NCBI GenBank assembly: GCA_039621445.1
Contig: CP154954.1
Span: forward strand, 51,563,847-51,627,846
Source: Euglena gracilis
Taxonomy: Eukaryota; Euglenida; Euglenophyceae; Euglenales
DNA length: 64,000 nt
Direction of reading: 5' to 3'
Shown: one piece after another, positions 58,255 through 64,000 of the stretch
Position numbering within the stretch: the stretch's first letter is position 1
How the letters are laid out: the number at the start of each line of letters is the position of its first letter
The notes under the pieces: model-generated
Seen by the model: only the letters and a program-made list of their open reading frames with translations
Told to the model about the DNA's origin: nothing
The model's database searches: none
Position numbers and translations under genes: made by a program

Positions 58255-61200
58255 ACATGTGGACCGCCCTGCTTCGCCCCCAACATGGCGGCTTCGTGCT
58301 GCGAGGGGGTGGCCAACGCGTGGCTCAGCTTCCAGATCCGGACGTGGCCCAGCGCATCCCCGGTGGCCAGGAGCTCTTTGTTGACGGGGTTGAAATCCCA
58401 GCCATGCCAGGGCTTGGAGGGAGGCCGGAGACTTGGGGGCGGACTTCGGTTGACTGCATGCACTCTTGAGCTTTGACCCGAAAGAACTGCAACACGGTGG
58501 GGCCCCAACCATCCTGCCCAAAATTCCCCAGCCAGTGAGTTGGACTGTCCTGGAGTGCCGTCTGGACAATCCCTTTGTATGGAAACTCGTCAGGAGACAA
58601 CTTCGACCAGCCGGCGAGAGGTTTTTTAAGGACCCGGGGGTGCCAACCAGGGTTCGATATAAGGAGAGGAGGGCGGGGGGGGTCCGGACCCCCCCCCCTG
58701 CGGCCCAGGAGGGGGGGGGGGGGGGGGGGGACACCCCCCCCACCTAAACAGTGGCGCGGTCAGGGTGACCGATTTTCGGCCCGGCGCGAAGCGCCGGGCC
58801 GAAAAAATTTGACCCCCCAAAACGACCAAAAGTGCCATTTTGGGCACTTTTTGGGCAAAAATTGGCCAAAAATGCAAAAAATTTTCGGCGCGAAGCGCCG
58901 GAGGAAAAAATTGACCCTTTTTGGGGGGGGGGTCCCGGGTACCCCCCGAGGGTCGGTCCGGACCCCCCTTGCAGGTGGGGGGGGGGGTGGGCCGGACCCC
59001 CCCTGCGGGCCAGGAGGGGGGGGGGGGCGGGGGGGACACCCCCCCCCCACCTAAACCATGTACGCCCTCCTTATATCGAACCCTGGTGCCAACCCCCAGA
59101 GGACGCACTTTTGGGGTCCAATTTGTTTTGGTACTTTGCACTGAAAATAGAGGGAATCCTGCCCCAGGTCAAAAAAAAACCGTCTGCAACCCACAGGCTC
59201 ATTCAACGCAGGGGACCCCCCCCACTGGTCCCCACACACCCACAGGGGTACCCTGGCTGGAACTCGGACCGGATGCGACAAAATTGGAACCCCAAAACCA
59301 AAAAAAATCACCCAGGTATAAATTTTTGCCCCGCAAAATTGGAAAAAAAACAGGAGCACTGGCAGCCATTTTCAACCCATTTCGCCCATTTTTGGTACCC
59401 GCGGAGACAAATAAGAAAAACACGTTACCCGCCCGAAGCCAAAAAGCGGTCAGAGAGGAATCCAAATGCTGTTACTGATGTGGAAGGGTGTTGGACGTTC
59501 CCCTCTAGCTCCCTTGGAGGCTCCCTTGTGCCTTGTGGAACAAAAAAAAATAGCAAAATGGTGGGCACATTTGCGAAACAAACAACGATCCTCCTGGGGC
59601 CCCAACCGCAGCATGGACGAGGGCCAGCACCGGGACTCCCTCGGACCCCGCCGGCATGGAACAGACGGGCTTGATGCCGCTGTCCTCGAGGTCGAACAGG
59701 TACAGCTGCCCGTCGCGGGCCACGGCGGCGCAGACGAAGGGCCGGGCCGGGGACCACTTTGCGTCGTAGAGGTAGGCGTCCGGCGAGGCGGAGGGGGTGG
59801 CCTGGAGATTGGGCTGGTTTGGCTTGAACCCCCCCACAAAACAATGCCCAATGGACGATGAAGAATCAACCCCAGCCCCCCAAATGTGACCCTCCAATTT
59901 ATAAAACCCCCTCGGTACACCAAGGCTCCTGATCTGTTTGTGGCCGGTGCTGAGTTGGCTGTGTGCTGTGTGGCAAAACATGTTGCACAGTTGAGACCAA
60001 GAGTTGATTTGGTGACCAGATACAACCCCATCCTCTCAGAAAACGCCAATAAGCATCACACAAGCAGTGTCGAATGGGGGAAATCCCCTAAAACTCCATA
60101 TGATTTGGAATTTCTGCCCAAATATAAAACAGAATATTTTTAGAATTTTCAAAAAAGTTTGTTGTAATGCATTAAAGCTTTTCAGGTTGGTGTGTGCAAA
60201 TGCCCGTTTTTTTTGGTTGGTGTGCGAAAATGTTGGCCACAGGTGTGGTACCGTCGACCGGGCGGCAGGTGGTGTTACCCCAAACCACCCCCAGCCCAGT
60301 GGACAACCCTTGGCAAGGGGGTATATTTATTACCTGCCCCCCCCCCCTTGTCGTATGACCGGGTTCCTGCAACCTGTGACGGGGGGGGGGTGGTCGTAAC
60401 ACCCCCATGACCTGCAACCTGTGACCGGGGGGGTGGTCGTAAATGAGGGGTGGTCGTACGACAAGGGGGGGGGGGCAGGAAAGCTGCCTTAAAAATACTT
60501 TAAAAAACCTCAAAAATGTCTTGCAAAATTTTTGCCAAAATTCATTAAAAAAACTTAAAAAATCATTCTGGGAAAATCTTTCAAATTGGAGCAAAAATGA
60601 AGTTGCCAAATGTCGACAAAAACAAGCCAACTCCAGAAAAATAATTTCTGGAATTGTTGGAACACTGTCTATCCGAAATTTTTTTTCGACTATTTAATTT
60701 CGGACCCCCGTTCGATGCCGGGATGGCCCTTGGGCTTCCCTTGGTAAATAGACGCCTTAAAAATTGAAAATGCCTTAAAAACCTTAAATTTTCAAATTTA
60801 CACCTGAAAAAATACCTCTCCCCCTTGCAACCATTTTCAAAATTGAAAATTTTTTTTCAAAATCCCACAGACCAAAAAAATCATACATCCAATTTTTTAA
60901 AAAAAAATATACCATTTTACAATGCCATGAAATCTGAAAGAAGAACATATCGCGTTTTTGGGAATCCAAAACAATGATGATTTTTGGGGGCCAGTCAACC
61001 AGGGGTCAACCACCCACCCACCACCCAAAACCCAGCCAAAATCGGCTTAAAACCCTTAAAAATTTCTAGCCCGGCCTTTGGCTGGGCCAAAATCTGACCC
61101 ATGGCGCACCCCCCCCCCCCAGCACCCACCAACTCTCAAACCCCCGGGTTAAATGTGTGTTAAATGAATCTGTGGTCAAGACACCCTTTTTCTTATCTGC

Positions 61201-63870
61201 CTGGGGCAGGGATCGGTGCTCATCCGTGGCGGGGGGGGTGTCGAAAATTTGTTGCATAAACACTTATATTGACTGGGCCAATCATCCAAAAATGTTGAAA
61301 CACAATGAATAATTACAAATTGAGTGATAAAACATTTGCAACGTCCGAACCACCGGCATCACGATCAAAGAGGATATTACCTGCATCCAATGCATGCTGA
61401 TGTATTAGACTTTATGCTTTATGCTGACCATCACACCTCCCTCTTGGTCAAAAATCCTCGCCAGTGGATGAGGAGTCACCAAACTCCACATCCGCCCTTA
61501 TCCATTTCAGGATAAACACCAATCCGGGGAGGATCTCCACTCACAAATCCATCAAGCAAGAACATCATTTATTCTTCAAAACAAAATGCAAAATGCGCAC
61601 TTGTTGATCAGTGCCTCTTCAAGCCAATTCCCAATCGATGGCGTGCAACTTCCCTCCTTCGTTGACGTTGAACAGCTTCAACACCCCATCCAGGCATCAT
61701 TTTTTAAGGCGCCTTGGAAAACCTTAACAAACCTGAAATTTTTTTGGCCAAAATGTCTTAAAAAATTGGTCCTGGAAAATTTTTCGAATTTTGAGCAAAA
61801 AAACAACAACAAATCGCAAAATCTCAGCAAAAACAAAACAACTCAGGAAAAAATATGATTTGTGGCGTCGCTGGAACATTGTCTATCCACTCAAAGCTCC
61901 AAAAAAAATGGGTTTGATTCTCAACCTGGACCGACGTTGGTTCGATGCCTGGATGGTTCTTTGACTGCCCAAGAAAAATAGACGCCTGAAATTCTTAACT
62001 GAAAATGCCTTAAAAAACCTTCAATAACCTTAAAAAAACGCCTTAAAAAACCTTGAAATTTTTTTGAAAAATTTGCCTTAAAAACAATAATGCCTGACCC
62101 CATCAGAGCTGGCCGACAGGAACAAGTTGCGGTGGAACGGGGAGCAGTGGACCTGCTGCACAGGTCCCTGGTGGGACTCGGAGCCAGGCTGAACGTGCCC
62201 ACCGCCGGTGGGGAGGAGGGGGGGGTCAATGGAATGCCCCGGGATGCCTGCAGAGACCGGCAGAGGTCCACCCCCTCCTGAGGGGGGGGGTGGCTGGTGG
62301 GCAGCATTTTGTCCAAAGACGGCCCTGTTCTGGGCTTCCGGCAGCAGACTGCCGTCAGGCACAATGGGATCCTCCCACGGGGTTGGGTGTGGGTGCCTTG
62401 GAGTTCCCCAGTGCAGTCAGCCTGCTTGTAACGGAAATTCACGGGGTCGGTCAGTGTGATGCGCACCTGTGGAACAAAATGTGTGGTGCGGGATGGGGTT
62501 GCCAAGCACATCCAACGTATCAGCGGTTTGTTTTGCTCACTTCACATATGCCCCCTTGATGGGAAAAACAAACACAAACACTCACATATGCCAAAACAAA
62601 TTTACATAAAAAGAAAACGTCATTTTGTTTCAGGAAGTCTCCAAGCCACCCCCCTCCCCAGGAGCGGGACAAAGGGATCGGGCGGTTCAAAATGATTTCC
62701 CTCGGAACTGTTGCTTGCATTTCCCCCTAGCCCCAGTGGCACATCTCCTCCAGAGGGGGCCTAAATAAACGGAGTAAATTGAAAGGCACGTTGTGGGTGT
62801 CCATCTGTGGGGACGTTTTGGGAGGTTCATGATGGCCACATGGCCAAAGCAGAGATGGAAAGAAATGAGCCTAACAACCATCTGAGGTGGGACAGCGTGA
62901 GCCCACGTATTTCCACGTTTTTCTGCGGGGGGGGGGGGTGTTTTTTTGGGTTTGCATCATGGTTGCCTGCGCTTGAATTTTCTGCCTTTTATTTCATTTG
63001 CTGCTTTCTCCACTTTTCAATTGATACCAATGCACCATCCACCCCTAACCACCCGACACTCAGCTGGCTGAGGCGGACTTTCTTTTGAAAGAAAATGGGC
63101 TTAATTGCTGGAGGTTCAAAAATGGAACAGGAATGAGCAAAAACCTGTCAGGGGCCCTTCCCTGCCTTACAAACTTTTCGTTGGCGGCCGGGGTAGGCAT
63201 ACGTGGGTGCTCTTTGCGCTGGCCCCCTCCATGATCTGGGCCGGCTTCAATGCCGCCCGGCAGACCCCGCCCGTCTCCGTCCCGAGCAGCACCACGCTCT
63301 CCAACGTCCAGGAGAGGAAACGACATGGACGAGCGGGAACCTTTTGGGGGGGCCCTGACCCCCCCTGCCACACAAAATAAGGCCCGATTTCCAACAAAAA
63401 ATACAGAAGAGACAAAACAAAGCCCTCAATGGAGAAATGGGTCCTATTTTTCGATTGTGAATTTAACACCCCTCTTTTCTGTGGCTGCAATATAGCTGCA
63501 ACAGAGACTCAACAAGATTTTTGTTCATTGCATTCCTTTTGGACCCATTGACACATACTCTCCCATCCATGGGAAATTTGACAACAAATTTTACCCCAAT
63601 TCCCCCTCCCCACAATAATAGCCCAAAAAGCCCCTCCCTCCCAAGATCCTCTTCGAGCAATCTCCGTTTTGGGTGGTTGCTGCCTCTGGCGGGGCCTCCG
63701 GCTTGAGCGTCACCGCGCTCTGCAGGGTGTGCAGGAGGCCGATGCAGGTGCAGCCCAGGGCGCCGCGCTTGCTCCCCAGCTCGTAGCCCCCCACCGGGGA
63801 AGCCAGGGCGTTGTTGAGGTTCCAAACCGCCGCCACGCCGTCGCCCGGGCCGCCCCCAGTCCGCAATGTT
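58255..63870 (-). CDS. DYNC2I2: WDR34-like dynein-2 intermediate chain, partial
   Basis: WDR34 (DYNC2I2) is a WD40 intermediate chain of cytoplasmic dynein-2, the retrograde intraflagellar transport motor. Six - strand exons lie in protein order from 63.87 kb downwards: GDGVAAVWNLNNAL; VVLLGTETGGVCRAALKP; VRITLTDPVNFRYKQADC; GPVQQVHCSPFHRNLFLSAS; YDAKWSPARPFVCAAVARDG; WDFNPVNKELLATGDALGHV. The CSPFHRNLFLSxxxDG, WSPxRPxVxAA and LLATGDAxGxVxxWxLS signatures are those of WDR34-type chains. The N-terminal exons lie beyond the window. I did not locate the last codons. Introns carry MITEs and foldbacks. Confidence 0.85.
58290..58415 (-). CDS. DYNC2I2: DYNC2I2 exon (LLATGDALGHVRIWKLS)
   Basis: Acceptor CCTCCAAG. 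Reads WHGWDFNPVNKELLATGDAL, GHVRIWKLSHALATPSQHEA. This corresponds to the last WD40 blade; only a short tail should follow, but no stop codon is in the immediate frame. Confidence 0.82.
58633..59098. mobile_element. ~465-bp MITE with GGTTCGATATAAGGA ends and GCGAAGC hairpins
   Basis: Left GGGGGTGCCAACCAGGGTTCG..ATATAAGGAG and right CTCCTTATATCGAACCCTGG..GCCAACCCCC are inverted repeats of ~40 bp. Inside are two direct GGTCCGGACCCCCC blocks and CCCGGCGCGAAGCGCCGGG, GCCGAAAAAATTTG and CGGCGCGAAGCGCCGG. The core matches 23,330-23,470, while the ends differ. In a DYNC2I2 intron. Confidence 0.65.
59640..59815 (-). CDS. DYNC2I2: DYNC2I2 exon (WSPARPFVCAAVARDG)
   Basis: Reads DAYLYDAKWSPARPFVCAAV, ARDGQLYLFDLEDSGIKPV. 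The next WD40 blade of the family (WSP.RP.VFA.....G...LFDL). Confidence 0.85.
60335..60480. repeat. TTGTCRTACGACC foldback cluster, copy 2
   Basis: CCTTGTCGTATGACC on the left faces GGTCGTACGACAAGGGG on the right, with two GGTGGTCGTAA copies and CCTGCAACCTGTGACGGGGG repeats. About 145 bp; non-coding; DYNC2I2 intron. Confidence 0.6.
60500..60790. mobile_element. TTTTAAGG-ended MITE, copy 4 (inverted)
   Basis: CCTTAAAAATACTTTAAAAAACC at the left and TTAAAAACCTTAAATTTTC at the right. Interior GTTGGAACACTGTCTATCC and GACCCCCGTTCGATGCCGGG are the reverse of copies 1 and 3. DYNC2I2 intron. Confidence 0.55.
60795..61695. other. Intron DNA, nothing recognised
   Basis: AT-rich DNA with CCACCCACCCACCACCC at 61,010, a C-run at 61,110 and a short GATCAGTGC stretch. 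Frames are short and unconvincing. Confidence 0.4.
61700..62090. mobile_element. TTTTAAGG-ended MITE, copy 5 (inverted)
   Basis: Begins TTTTTTAAGGCGCCTTGG, contains TGGAACATTGTCTATCCAC and GACCGACGTTGGTTCGATGCC, and ends with GCCTTAAAAAACCTTGAAA and CCTTAAAAAC. It abuts the CSPFHRN exon (62,099), only a few bases from its splice donor. Confidence 0.6.
62099..62210 (-). CDS. DYNC2I2: DYNC2I2 exon (CSPFHRNLFLSASSDG)
   Basis: Reads GPVQQVHCSPFHRNLFLSAS then SDG, and a GTCAGG donor. This is the most diagnostic dynein-2 intermediate chain motif in the window. Confidence 0.85.
62330..62466 (-). CDS. DYNC2I2: DYNC2I2 exon (VRITLTDPVNFRYKQ)
   Basis: A strong acceptor TTGTTCCACAG, then VRITLTDPVNFRYKQADCTG and a Pro-rich stretch. 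Placed by position between the flanking recognised exons; the sequence itself is less diagnostic. The 3' border is uncertain. Confidence 0.55.
62470..63200. other. DYNC2I2 intron, nothing recognised
   Basis: Contains CACAAACACTCACATATG words and a G-run at 62,928; no exon or repeat family could be supported. Confidence 0.4.
63203..63310 (-). CDS. DYNC2I2: DYNC2I2 exon (LLGTETGGVCR)
   Basis: Reads LESVVLLGTETGGVCRAALK and PAQIMEGASAKSTH, then donor GTATGC. Matches the FxLGTEGGxxxKC segment of WDR34-type proteins. Confidence 0.72.
63680..63860 (-). CDS. DYNC2I2: DYNC2I2 exon (blade with DGVAAVWNL)
   Basis: Reads GDGVAAVWNLNNALASPVGG, YELGSKRGALGCTCIGLLHT, LQSAVTLKPEAPP. In the family a DGxVxxW blade precedes the GTEGG exon. 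The downstream donor may be GCAGCA after CCAGAG (GC type); the upstream acceptor is unclear. Confidence 0.65.
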
Positions 63871-64000
63871 GTTGGGAAAAAAAAAGCGCACGACAGCCAC
63901 TGGGGGGTAAACCATCCCGATCCTGCTGCAAATTCTCTCGCGAATCATCCATCTGTTCTCATTCTGGCCGTGCAAAAACCACACCGCTGAAACCATTGGC

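Overview
The window is eukaryotic nuclear DNA that is mostly mobile elements and repeats. Coding sequence survives as short exons separated by long, repeat-filled introns. Two host genes can be read with confidence. A GH29 alpha-L-fucosidase lies on the + strand (about 9.3-21.7 kb). A WDR34/DYNC2I2-type dynein-2 intermediate chain lies on the - strand (about 58.3-63.9 kb, open at the window end). A dynein-2 subunit implies a cell with cilia or flagella. Long introns, several likely GC-AG introns, homopolymeric G/C tracts and a Lys-Gly-rich retroelement protein suggest a protist or alga, possibly alveolate; I cannot name the organism. A multi-membrane-span gene on the + strand (24.2-30.2 kb) is weaker.

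The centre is a stack of insertions. A DIRS-type retrotransposon on the - strand (about 31.4-56.7 kb: gag, RT-RNase H, tyrosine recombinase, inverted termini) is split by a giant LTR retrotransposon at 32,718-53,812 (21,095 bp). The giant has 428-bp LTRs with 4 differences, a 5-bp target duplication GTTTC, an initiator-Met-tRNA-type primer site and a polypurine tract. It encodes a coiled-coil Gag with zinc knuckle, protease, a DAM-like domain, reverse transcriptase, RNase H, integrase and chromodomain, then about 5.7 kb of additional unrecognised coding sequence after pol. Inside it sit two small LTR elements (37,076-38,630 and 48,401-51,210), both antisense to it, both without RT, each with one ORF and an array of a short G-rich word. 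Their LTR pairs are more diverged (8/225 and 5/322) than the giant's own LTRs (4/428). This suggests the giant may have transposed with its passengers already on board.

The giant's own sequence also carries many perfect short hairpins with A-rich loops, seen in its LTRs, gag, pol and post-pol region.

The flanks hold a 3-kb terminal-inverted-repeat transposon (4,663-7,653) with about 18 copies of a GCGC-palindrome, a hAT-like MITE family (six copies, several in fucosidase introns), a MITE family with TTTTAAGG-rich ends, and at least ten foldback families. Each foldback family is built from its own short word next to a long G or C run, and several share a GGCGC-GAA-GCGCC hairpin.
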